This document shows positions 1-11,601 of a stretch of DNA of 64,000 nt, piece after piece. The translations under genes and the position numbers were made by a program. The notes under the pieces were generated by a model that saw only the letters and a list, made by a program, of their open reading frames with translations, had not been told where the DNA came from and searched no databases. The stretch's first letter is position 1. Each line of letters opens with the position of its first letter. The DNA lies in contig NC_091255.1 of assembly GCF_042477335.2 (NCBI RefSeq), positions 49,950,501-50,014,500 of the forward strand. The letters are read 5' to 3'. The DNA comes from Ovis canadensis (Eukaryota > Chordata > Mammalia > Artiodactyla > Bovidae).

Positions 1-1520
1 ACTAAAATCACATCAAACATCTTTTCTCACCATAATGATATGAGACTACAAATCAGTTATAAGAACACTAAAAAAAAATAGATATGTGGAGTCTAAACAA
101 CATGCTACTCAACAATCAATGTGTTACTGAGGAAGTAAAAGAGGAAATCAAAAAGTACTCTGTGACAAGTGAAAATGGAAACACAACAATCCAAAATTTA
201 TGGGACACAGCAAACAGTTCTAAGAGGGTAGTGTATTGCAATATAGACCTACCTCAGGAAATAGGAAAAATCTCAAATAAACAACATAACCTTCTACATA
301 AAGGGACTAGAAAAAGAATAAAGTCCAGAGTTACTAGAAGGAAGAAAATAATAAAGATCAGAATAAAAATAAGTGGTATAGCAACTAAAAAAAAAAAATA
401 GAAAAGATTAATGAAATTAAAAGCAGTTTTTTTTTAAAGAAAAAAAAAAGATTGATAAAACTCTAACTAAACACATCAAGGAAAAGGAGAAGGCCCCAAA
501 AAACCAGAAACAAAAGAGAAGTTACAACTACCGCCACAGAAATACAAATTATCATGAGGTTACTAAAATTAAACACCAGCAAATTAAATGGCCAAGAAGA
601 AATGGATAAATTTCTAGAAACATAAAACCTCTCAGAATGAAGAAATAGAAAATCTGAACAGACCAATTACAAGTAACAAGGTTGAATCAGAAAAAAGAAA
701 AAAAAAAAAAAGCCCTCGCAAGAAACAAAAGTCCAGGGCCAGTTGGCTTCACAGGTCAATCCTACCAAACATTTAAAGAAACTTGGTACCTGCTTCTCAA
801 AATATTATGAAATGCTGAAGAGGAAGGAATGCTTCTCAATTCTTTCTACTAGGCCAGAATTACCCTGATACCAAAATCAGACAAAGGCACTACAAAAAAT
901 TAAGTTACAGGTAAATATCCTTGATGATCACAGATGTAAAAATTCTTGACAAAATATTAGCAGACCAAATTTAACAATATATTAAAAGGATCCACACCAT
1001 TATTAAGTGGGGTTTATTCCAGGGATGCAGAGATGGTTCAGTATCTCCAGATCAATCAGTATGTTATACCACACTAACCAAAGGAAGAATAAAAAGCATG
1101 TATCATCTCAATAGATGCCGAAATGGCTTTTGACAAAATTCAACATCTATTCATGATACAAACTCTCAATAAAGTGGGCATAGAGGGGAACATGCTTCTA
1201 CAAAATAAAGCCCATATTTGATAAACCCACTGTTAACCTCATACTCAGTGGTGAAAAGCTGAGAACATTTCTTTAAGATCAGAAATAAGACAAGGATGCC
1301 TTTTGTGCCACTTTTTTTTTTTACATTTTCTTTTTATTTTATTTTAATTTTAAAATCTTTATTTCTTACATGCGTTCCCAAACATGAACCCCCTTCAGCA
1401 TATTATTGGAAGCCTTAGTCATAGCAATTAGATAAGATGAAAAGAAATCCAAATGGGAAAGGAAGAAAGAAAACTTTCATAATTTGTATGTGACTTTATA
1501 CTATATATAGAAAACTGTAT

Positions 1521-1747
1521 GGGCTTCCCAGGTGGTGCTCATGGTAAAGAACCTGCCTGCCAATACAAGAGACATAAGAAAGGGAGTTCAATCCCCGGGT
1601 TGGGAGGATTCCCCTGGAGGAAGAAATGGCAACTCACTCCAATATTCTTGCCTGGAGAATCCCATGGACAGAGGAGCCTGGTGGGCTACAGTCCATGGGG
1701 TAGCAAAGAGTTGCACACAACTGAAGTGACATAGCACACAGCACACA
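1521..1747 (+). mobile_element. Bov-tA SINE
   Basis: tRNA-derived head (GGGCTTCCCAGGTGG) followed by the BOV-A body (CACTCCAATATTCTTGCCTG ... AGAGGAGCCTGGTGGGCTAC). Inserted in the L1. Confidence 0.88.
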
Positions 1748-2216
1748 GAAAACCCTATAGATGCCACCAAGAAATAGAATAAACGAATACAGTAAAAGTT
1801 GCAAAATACGAATTAACACATATAAATCTGTACATGAAAAATGATCATGTTAACGTCATACTCAGTGGTGAAAAGCTGAGAACATTTCTTCTAAGATCAG
1901 AAATAAGACAAGGATGCCTTTTGTGCCACTTTTATTCAGCATATTATTGGAAGTCTTAATCATAGCAATTAGATAAGACATATACATGAAAAATGATCTA
2001 TCAGAAAGAGAAATTAAGAAAACAGCTCCATTTATAATTGTATCAAATATAATAAAGTATCTAGGAATAAATCTATCAAAGAGGTGAAAGACCTGTATGC
2101 TAAAAACTATAAGACTTCGATGAAAGAAATTGAAGATGACACAAATAAAGAGAAAGATATACTGTCTTCATGGACCAGAAGAATTAATTTTATAAAGATG
2201 TTCATATTACCCAAAA

Positions 2217-2423
2217 ATCCATGGGGTCGCAAAGAGTCGGATAGGGCTGGGTGACTTCACTTTCACTTTTCACTTTCATACGTTGGAGAAGGAAATGGCA
2301 ACCCACTCCAGTGTTCTTGCTTGGAGAATCCCAGGGACAGGGGAGCCTGGTGGGCTGTCGTCTCTGGGGTTGCACAGAGTCGGACACGACTGAAGCAACT
2401 TAGCAGCAGCAGCAGCAGCAGCA
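2217..2423 (+). mobile_element. BOV-A2 SINE, 5'-truncated
   Basis: Starts inside the first monomer (CATGGGGTCGCAAAGAGTCG), contains the full second monomer and ends in a short AGC repeat. Inserted in L1 ORF2, which resumes at TACAGATTCAATGCAATCCC. Confidence 0.88.
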
Positions 2424-3153
2424 TACAGATTCAATGCAATCCCTTTCAAAATACCAACAGCATTTTTCACAGAACTAGAACAAATAACCTTAACATTTGT
2501 ATAGAGCTACAAAAGACCCTGAGAATCAAAGACATCTTGAGAAAGAAAAAGTCTAAAGTATCGTGCCTTTTGATTTCAAAATTTACTACACAGTTACAGA
2601 AATTAAAACAGTATGGTACTCACACAAAAACAGAAATATAGATCAATGGGACAGAAGAGAAAGCCCAGAAATAAGCTCACACTTATATCATCAGCTAATC
2701 TTTGACCAAAAAGAGGCAAAAATTGTCAGTGAGGAAAAAAGAGTCTCTTTAATACATGGTGCTGGAAAAACTGGGGAGCTGCATGCAAAAGAATGAAACT
2801 GGAACATTTTATTACACCATATCCAAAAATAAACTCAAAATGTAATCACTAATTAAATGTAATATCTACACAGAAAAAAAAAATGTAAACAAAATGAAAA
2901 GACAACCTATGGACAGGGAGAAAGTATATGGACAGGGAGAAATTATTTCCAAATGATGCAACTGATGAGGGCTTAATTTCCAAAATATATAAACTGCTCA
3001 TACAACCCAATATAAGAAAACAAACAACCCGATCAAAAAATGGGCATAAGACCTAGATACGAGTTTCTCCAAAGACATACAGATGGCCAACAGGCATTTG
3101 AAAAAAATGCTTGACATTGATAATTATTAGAGAAATGTAAATCAAAACTACAA

Positions 3154-3457
3154 CAAGAGGGCTTCCCTGGTGCTTCAGTGGTAAAGAATCTGCCTGCCAA
3201 TGCAGGAGACACGGGTTTGATCCCTGATCTGGGAAGATCTCACATGCCTTGGAGCAACTAAGCCGGTGCGCCACAGTATAAAGCCTGCATGCCCTAGAAC
3301 CTGTATTCTGAAACAAGAGAAGCCACCTCAATGAGAAGCCTGAATACCAAATCTAGAGCGTAGCCCTCTCTCACTGCAACTAGAGAAAAGCCTGGGCAGC
3401 AATAAAGACCCAGCAGAGCCAAAAATAAAATAAACAAATAAATTAATTTTTTTTAAG
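3154..3457 (+). mobile_element. tRNA-derived cetartiodactyl SINE (CHR/ART2-like)
   Basis: tRNA-like head (GGGCTTCCCTGGTGC) with the long non-BovA body (TGGAGCAACTAAGC ... GCAACTAGAGAAAGCC) and an A-rich tail. Flanked by a 9-bp direct repeat AAACTACAA (3145-3153 and 3458-3466). Confidence 0.8.
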
Positions 3458-4261
3458 AAACTACAATGAGATATCACCTCACCACTCTCAGGATGACTAC
3501 CATCAGAAAGACAACAAATAAGTATCAGAGAGAATGTGGATAAAAGGGACTACTCATATGCTGTTGTTGGGAATGTAAATTGGTGCAGCCACTATTGAAA
3601 ACAGAATAGCAATCGCTCAAAATTTAAGACAGAACTACCAAAAGATCCAGAAATTCCACTTCTGGGTATTTAGCCAAAGAAAACAAAAACACTAATTCAA
3701 AAAGATATATGCACCCCTCTGTTCACTGCAGCATTGATTACAGTATCCAAGATACAAGATACAAAGGAAACCTAAATGTCCCATCAATAGATGAGTGGAT
3801 AAGATGTGAAAGATATTACTCAGCCATTAAAAAAAAAATGAAAATATGCCATTTGCAACAACTGGGTAGACCTAGAAGCTATCGTGCTCAGTGAAATAAG
3901 TCAGAAAGAATAGACAAATACTTTACCATCCCACTTATAATCGGAATCTAAAAAAACAAGCAAACAAAACAATGAACCAACAACAGAAACAGAGTCACAG
4001 GCTCAAACAGCAAACTGGTGGTTGCTAGAGGGGAGGGGGTTTGGAGGTTGGGCAAAATGGGTGAGGGCAATTAAGAGATACATATTTCCAGTTATAAACT
4101 GAATAAGTTACAGGATGCAATGGTGGAATAGAGTCAATAATACTGTAGTGATTTTGTATGATGGTCACCGGACCTGTGAAGATCATTTTGAAATGTATTT
4201 GATTGTCAGATCACTATATTGTACACCTGAAACTAACACAATATTGTGGGTAAACTAACTT

Positions 4262-4345
4262 CAGTGAAAGAAAGAAGAAGGAAGGGAGGGAGGGAAGGAA
4301 GAAGGGAAAGAGGAAGAAATGAAGGGGAAAGGACAAAGGAAGGAA
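4262..4345. repeat. GGAA/GAAG-rich low-complexity tract
   Basis: Purine-rich run of degenerate GGAA, GAAG and AAGG units immediately after the L1 3' end. Confidence 0.8.
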
Positions 4346-6954
4346 ATGGGGAGCCATTGAAGGTTCTAAGCAGAGGAGTGATGTAGTTTATTTCTGATAA
4401 GCACTGTATGCAACTTTGATAAGCACTGTATATTTTCATACAGGAAATCTTCAACAAGTCCTTGGAGTTGCTAGACTAGAATTCATGAGATGAGTTGGGG
4501 ATGAAAAGGGCAGATATGAACCTAGTGCAGATGTGAGAGTTGGAGAAAGAACCAAAGGAGAGTATATGAAGAAAAAAGCAACAAGGGGCTGAGGACCAAA
4601 TTTGCGGGTATTTCCCAACCAGAGAGCAGGCTGGGAGAGCAGGATCTGCTCACAGAAGGTCAGGGAGGAGAGAGCTTCAACATGAAGGTGTAGGGCAAAA
4701 TTGTCAAGGGCAGTAAAGGGACCTCCTAAGATGAGACCATGGAGAGAGACTTGACTATGTCCCCAGGACATCTCTAAGTTCACACAGGTGCACCTACTGT
4801 ATACGGCACCCATGTTGTTTTACACCCAAAATGAGCTTCGGTAAACTGACACTTAAATACCCAGAGTTTAGATGTTCATTATTTAGAAAAGCGCTGCCAT
4901 GATCACTTTGTATACCTGATTATAAAGCTTTAGTCTTACCAACATAGAGTTTTTACAATAATTGGAATGTGTGTTAAGCAGTTTAAAGATGTCAAGCTTG
5001 TTTGGATTTGATGATTCATAATAGTGATTTGGGACTAATTACTCAGGAAGCATAAGCACTTGGAACTGCCTATGTGTATAACTTTACTTCTATTTTGTCA
5101 CAAAGCATAAGGTGAAATTTATTTAATATCCTAAAAGGAGGCGATGAGGAAAGAATTCAGTTGTGTGCCTATATACATTGCTCAGGAAGAGGAGAAGCTT
5201 CTTATTGTCATCCAAGCCAGGGACAGAACAGAACTTGGAGAAGGATGCTCACAGGAGAGTCCAAGCATCTCTGCTACAGCTACTGGTCAAAGACTGCTTT
5301 GCACTTGGCTCTTGCCTTCCTCCCTTCATGTTCCTAAGGTAGATTCCAAATGCCAAAAATAGTTAAAAGAGGGGGAAACTTGGAGCAAGTAATATCAGGA
5401 ACCTTAATGCTCATCTCACCCAATCCTCTCATTTTACAAATGGAGAAACTGAGGTTCAGAATGGAGAAATGGCTTGTTTAGGGTAATATAGTTAGAACTC
5501 AAATCTGTTGATCCTCACTGAATTTCCAGCCCCAATCACCATGCTGCAGAAATGTTGAATAATTTCACAACAATCTGATCTGCCATTACCTCAGGGCAGA
5601 ATTCAAAGTCAGTAAGAAAAAAAAAAGTGAACAAAATCTTGTTATCCATAGATGGACTCTGTTGAAGAAGAATGAAGGATGAGTATGGAAGTAAGTAGAA
5701 TTCAGCAATACTGAAGTTCCTTGTTGTCTCCCTGATTCCAACTATTCTTTCTACATCAACGACACTATTATATCCTAAAAGTTTGGAGCAATTCAGCTAC
5801 AAGTATATCCTGTCACTTGGGAGAACTCAGAATCACAACTGTTCAAATGATGGTGACCATACTCAAGAGCTTTACACTTACCTCAAATAAATATCATCAT
5901 AACAAACTTTAAAATACGACTTCAATAATGATAATTGAGAGATAAATAGAACCCCACTACAATGATGACACTGGATGCTTTAAATGGTAAGATTATGAAT
6001 GCTTTTCTCTTCCTTCTCTGTACTTTGGTCCTCTCCAAATTTTTCTGAAAATCTATATATTAATTACTTCCTCACAAGAAAAAGAAATAAAATTTAAATT
6101 AAAAACCCCAAAAGGAAATTCTTACAAGTCCTCTAAAGAAATAAAAAGTTTTTGAAGGACACAAGTAAAGATGGTCCAAAATGGTCAGTACATCACATTT
6201 AAGCTTGTTATTCTGGAAATAAAGTCTCTGTCATGATTGGTATTCACACCTTTGTGATTACTGCTGACATTGCCAGTTCCAAAGGTGAGTTATTAAGAAG
6301 TGATGAAGGGAAAACAAGCTTGCTATGGGATCAGACAAACTGTAGCTCATGAACTGACTGATGTGAGCTTCACCAAGGGAAGCCATGTCAAGATCTGAGC
6401 TTCATGTCAAGACAATGCAAAGAGGCACCACCCTTAGGGAAATGTACTGCCAACTACTGAAAGCCCACATCCAAGATCAGATATCAGCACTGAACCACTT
6501 TCTTAGAACAGATTTCCCCCACACATATAGATGGTGATGGAAATTCTTTTATGGAAACAATGTCTAAGTCAGACGAAACCTAGAATCTTAGAATGTTGGA
6601 ACTACCAACAGCCCAAACAGTCATCTCATTCATTTCATTGTTTTACAAATGGGAAAACATTGACCCGTAGAGGGGAATTACTCGCTCAAGCTTACACAGA
6701 GAATCTGTGAAAGAGCCTAAATTGAAAAAGAGTAAATCAAACTAGTGAAACGAGAGACCAGAGTCAAGTCCTTTGGTCTTTATGAGTCGGAATTCAGACC
6801 AATGAAGAAAGCCACATCTCTCAAAAGACTGCACCTTTAGTGAAAAGGTGACCTAGAAAATTTTAAAAGATGCTCATTACCACAAGAAGACTTCTTAAAA
6901 AAAAAAAAAAAGAAAGAAAGAAAAAGAAAAAACTGAGCTATCTCTTCCTAGGCT
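4346..6954. other. Intergenic; only MIR-like fragments seen
   Basis: No gene recognised. MIR-like stretches appear at about 5385-5560 (CATTTTACAAATGGAGAAACTGAG) and 6590-6730 (TTTTACAAATGGGAAAAC). Open frames are short and not gene-like, and the rest is unassigned. Confidence 0.5.
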
Positions 6955-7170
6955 CTAAATTTAAACATGATGCTACATAAAAGAAGTCAGTCACAAAACA
7001 CCACATACTATGTGATTCCACTCATAACAAATATCTAGAACAGGCAAATCCATAGAAACAATGATGGTTGCCTAGGCCTGGGGGCAGGGAAAATGGGGAA
7101 GGGCTACTAATGGGTGATGAAATGTTATAAAATATAAAAATTATTGAATTAGATACTTTATATAGGTGAA
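6955..7170 (+). mobile_element. Old L1 3'-region fragment
   Basis: CAGGCAAATCCATAGAAACA and GGTTGCCTAGGCCTGGGG resemble the mammalian-wide L1M 3' region. Interrupted on the right by a BOV-A2 copy. Confidence 0.55.
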
Positions 7171-7173
7171 TTT

Positions 7174-7440
7174 TGGAGAAGGCAATGGCACCCCACTCCA
7201 GTACTCTTGTCTGGAAAATCCCACGGACGGAAGAGCCTGGTTGGTTGCAGTCCATGGGGTAGCAAAGAGTTGGACATGACTGAGCGACTTCACTTTCACT
7301 TTTCATTTTCTTGCTTTGGAGAAGGAAATGGCAACCCACTCCAGTGTTCTTGCCTAGAGAATGCCAGGAATGGGGGAGCCTGGTGGGCTGCCATCTATGG
7401 GGTTGCACAGAGTCGGACACAACTGAAGCGACTTAGCAGC
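7174..7440 (+). mobile_element. BOV-A2 SINE
   Basis: Complete dimer: GGAGAAGGCAATGGCACCCC, then the middle CTTTCACTTTTCATTTTC, second monomer, and end CGACTTAGCAGC. Flanks ATAGGTGAATTTT and ATAGATGAATTTT suggest a target-site duplication with one mismatch. Confidence 0.9.
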
Positions 7441-7556
7441 ATAGATGAATTTTATAGTATAATAATTATATATACAGTGGACCCTTGAAAAACAGGGCTT
7501 TGAACTTCATGGATCCACTTATATGTGAATTTTATTCAACACTAAATGCTGCAGTG

Positions 7557-7765
7557 GGCCTCCCTGATGGCTCAGTGGTAAAGAATCCACCTACAGTACG
7601 GGAGATACAGGTTTGATCCCTGGGTTGAGAAGATCCCCTGGAGGAGGAAATGGCACTCCACTCCAGTATTCTTGCCTGGGAAATCGCGTGGACAGAGGAG
7701 CCTGGAGGGCTATAGTCCATGGGGTCACAAAGGGTCTGACACAACTGAAGAGACTGAGAACATAA
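7557..7765 (+). mobile_element. Bov-tA SINE
   Basis: GGGCCTCCCTGATGGCTCAG head and BOV-A body ending GACACAACTGAAGAGACTGAG. Confidence 0.88.
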
Positions 7766-8019
7766 TAACAAAAGTGACGAGATAAGGGTTAAAGTCAGAG
7801 AGCACATCAAATGTGAATTCAACATTAACCCTTCCTGGTTAACTTTCATGAGGCTTCACCCTTGTATCTGATCAGCTGCCTAAGGCTCCACCTCCTGATA
7901 CCGTCACATTGGAGATTAGGATCTCAACATACAAGTTTGGGGCACAAAAACATTTGGTCCATAGCACTAGTTTTATTGTTCTTTGTAGCACTTACCACTT
8001 GAAGCAGTTATGTTTACTT

Positions 8020-11000
8020 GATTTTTTTTAATTAATTTATTTTAATTGGAGGCTAATTACTTTACAATATTGTAGTGGTTTTTGCCATACACTGACATGA
8101 ATCTGCCATGGGTGTACATGTGTTCCCCATCCTGAATCCCTCCCCCACCTCCCTCCCCACCCCCTCCCTCAGGGTCATCCCAGTGCACCAGCCCTGAGCA
8201 CCCTGCCTCATGCATCGAACCTGGACTAGTGATCTGTTTCACATATGATAATATACATATTTCAATGCTATTCTCTCAAATCATCCCACCCTCGCCTTCT
8301 TCCACAGAGTCCAAAAAGCTGTTCTATACATCTGTGTCTCTTTTGCTGTCTCGCATATAAGGTCATCGTTACCATCTTTCTAAATTCCATATATATGTGT
8401 TAGTATACTGTATTGGTGTTTTTCTTTCTGACTTACTTCACTCTGTATACTAGACTCCAGTTTCATCCACCTCATTAGAACTGATTCAAATGCATTCTTT
8501 TTAATGGCTGAGTAATATTCCATTGTGTATATGTACCATGGCTTTCTTATCCATTCATCTGCTGATGGACATCTAGGTTGCTTCCATGTCCTGGCTATTG
8601 TAAATAGTGCTGCGATGAACACTGGGGTACACATGTCTCTTTCAATTCTGGTTTCCTCAATGTGTATGCCCAGCGGTTGGATTGCTGGGTCGTATGGTGG
8701 CAGTTCTATTTCCAGTTTTTTAAGGAATCTCCACACTGCTCTCCATAGTGGCTGTACTAGTTTGCATTCCCACCAACAGTGTAAGAGGGTTCCCTTTTCT
8801 CCACACCCTCTCCAGCATTTATTGTTTGTAGGCTTTTTGATAGCAGCCATTCTGACCAGGGTGAGATGGTACCTCATTGTGGTTTTGATTTGCATTTCTC
8901 TGATAATGAGTGATGTTGAGCATCTTTTCATGTGTTTTGTAGCCATCAGTGTGTCTTCTTTGGAGAAATGTCTGTTTAGTTCTTTGGCTCATTTTTTAAT
9001 TTTTTTTTTTGTTAGTGTTGTTGTTGTTGTTCATTTTTCTGGCATTGAGCTGCAGGAGCTGCTTGTATATTTTTGAGGTCGATTCTTTGTCAGTTGCTTC
9101 ATTTGCTATTATTTTCTCCCATTCTGAATGCTGTATTTTCACCTTGCTTATAGTTTCCTTCATTGTGCAAAAACTTTTAAGTTTAATTTGGTCTCATTTG
9201 TTTATTTTTTCTTTTATTTCCTTTACTCTAGGAGGTGGGTCACAGAGGATCCTGCTGTGATTTGTGTCAGAGAGTTTTGCTTGTGTTTTCCTCTAGGAGT
9301 TTTGTAGTTTCTGGTCTTATGTTTAGAACTTTAATACATTTTGAATTTATTTTTGTGTATGGTGTTAGGAAGTGTTCTAGTTTCATTCTTTTACAAGTGG
9401 TTGACCAGTTTTCCCAGCACCACTTGTTAAAGAGATTGTCTTTTCTCCATTGTATATCCTTGCCTCTTTTGTCAAAGATAAGGTGTCCACAGGTGTGTGG
9501 ATTTATCTCTGGGCTTTCTATTTTGTTCCATTGATCTATATGTCTTTCTTTGTGCTAGTACCATACTCTCTTGATGACTGTAGCTTTGTAGTATAGTCTG
9601 AAGTCAGGCAGGTTGATTCCTCCAGTTCCATTCTTCTCTCTCAAGATTGCTTTGGCTATTCAAGGTTTTCGTACTTCCACACAAATTGTGAAATTATTTG
9701 TTCTAGGTCTCTGAAAATACTGTTGGGATTGCATTGAATCTATAGATTGTTTTCGGTAGTATACTTATGCTCACTATATTAATTCTTCCCAATCTATGAA
9801 CATGGTATATTTCTCTATCTATTTGTGTCATCTTTGATTTCTTTCATTAGCATTTTATAGTTTCCTATATATAGGTCTTTTGTTTCTTTAGGTAGATTTA
9901 TTCCTAAGTATTTTATTCTTTTCGTTGCAATGGTGAATGGAATTTTTTCCTTACTTTCTGTTTTCTCATTGTTAGTGTATAGGAATGCAGGGGATTTCTG
10001 TGTGTTAATTTTATATCCTGCAACTGTATTATATTCATTGATTAGCTCTAGTAATTTTCTGGTGGAATCTTTAGGGTTTTCTATGTAGAGGATCATGTCA
10101 TCTTCAAACAATGAGATGACTGTTTGAAAAGATAGTTCTTTTCCAATCTGGATTTCTTTTATTTGTTTTTCTTCTCTGATGCTGTGGCTAAAACTTTCAA
10201 AACTATGTTGAATAGTAGTGATGAGAATGGGCACCCTTGTCTTGTTCCTGGCTTTAGGGGAAATGATTTCAGTTTTTCACCATTGAGGATAATGTTTGCT
10301 GTGGGTTTATCATATATGGCTTTTATTATGTTGAGGTATGTTCCTTCCATGCCTACTTTCTGGAGGGTTTTTATCATAAATGGATGTTGAATTGTGTCAA
10401 AGGCTTTCTCTGCATCTATTGAGATAATCATATTGTTTTTATCTTTCAATTTGTTAATGTGGTGTATCACATTGATTGATTTGCAGATATTAGAGAATCC
10501 TTGCATCCTTGGGACAAAGCCCACTTGGTCATGATGTATGATCTTTTTAATATATTGTTGGATTCTGTTTGCTAGAATTTTGTTAAGGACTTTTGTATCT
10601 ATGTTTATCAGTGATATTGGCCTGTAGTATTCTTCTTTTTTGGCATCTTTGCCTGGTTCTGGTATTAGGGTGATGGTGGCCTCATAGAATGAGTTTGGAA
10701 GTTTACCTTCCTCTGCAATTTTCTGGTAAAATTTAAGTAGGATAGGTGTTAGCTCTTCTCTAAATTTTTGGTAGAATTCAGCTGTGAAGCTGTTTGGTCC
10801 TGGGCTTTTGTTTGCTGGAAGATTTCTGATTACAGTTTCTATTTCCGTGCTTGTGATGGGTCTGTTAAGATTTTCTATTTCTTCCTGGTTCAGTTTTGGA
10901 AAGTTATACTTTTCTAAGAATTTGTCCATTTCTTCCAAGTTGTCTATTTTATTGGCATATAGTTGTTGAGAATAGTCTCTTATGATCCTTTGTATTTCTG

Positions 11001-11075
11001 TGTTGTCTGTTGTGATTTCTCCATTTTCATTTCTAATGTTGTTGATTTGATTCTTCTCCTTTTTTTTTCTTGATG
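8020..11075 (-). mobile_element. Ruminant L1, 5'-truncated, ORF2 to 3' end
   Basis: On the minus strand this runs from ORF2 (near 11075) to the ruminant L1 3' UTR (GTAATTAGCCTCCAATTAAA, then an A-rich end near 8020). Open remnants are 10159-10938 (RT domain, with [19 protein letters not shown]), 9815-10234 (RT end) and 8380-8946 (C-terminal region). The RT catalytic FADD box reads FEDD in [11 protein letters not shown], and the frames are broken between segments, so it is a dead copy. Confidence 0.92.
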
Positions 11076-11601
11076 GGGCTTATATGATTCTTTACTGCCT
11101 ATCTCCCCTCAGTTGAAAGGAACTCTCCCCACCGTGAGAGCTGGTCTTAGTTTCATTCACTTTCTGTCCTGACACCTCAGACAATTCCAGGCACTGTTGT
11201 AGGTACATTTTAACTGCTATTAGTTCAAGTGGAATTGACTTGAGCTTACAGAGAAGAAACTCAAATGACTAATAAAAAATATTTTTAATTCTTATTTTCT
11301 CTATGAATAACGAAACAGGATTTTAAAATAACAGGATACCATAATACCCATATGTATTGCCAATATTTGCTAAATCTGTTAACATTCCTCAAACTTGAAT
11401 GTAATAGAATCACCCAGAAGGCTGTTACGGTATTTCTGGATATATAACTAAATGCTGTTACTTTTGTGCATATATTGTGAAAAGAATACGATCAGGCTAA
11501 ATAACTTATCTATCAACCTCTACATGGTTCCCTTTTATATGTGATTGTGTCTGTTTTAAGAATATTTAAGATCTATCCTCTTAGAGAACTTCAAGTATCA
11601 G
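11076..11601. other. Unassigned spacer between L1 and BovB
   Basis: No coding potential or repeat recognised in about 525 bp. Confidence 0.4.

Larger units (their letters stand above)
1..4260 (+). mobile_element. Old L1 LINE, ORF2 to 3' end, fragmented
   Basis: Degenerate L1 ORF2 reverse-transcriptase sequence runs from the left edge (CTCAATAGATGCCGAAATGG near 1110) through the C-terminal region (near 3470-3940) to an L1 3' UTR (TGTACACCTGAAACTAACAC near 4220). Frames are broken throughout. SINEs interrupt it at about 1521, 2217 and 3154, and part of it is duplicated at about 1231 and 1849. The short ORFs here are remnants. Confidence 0.85.

Noticed and set aside
6180-6440. Possible retrocopy (frame-like text after AAGATGGTCCAAAATGG)
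   Set aside because: No protein family recognised and no long frame; left as unassigned intergenic.
8525-9076. 183-codon plus-strand ORF
   Set aside because: Antisense to L1 ORF2; the minus strand carries the recognisable L1 protein.
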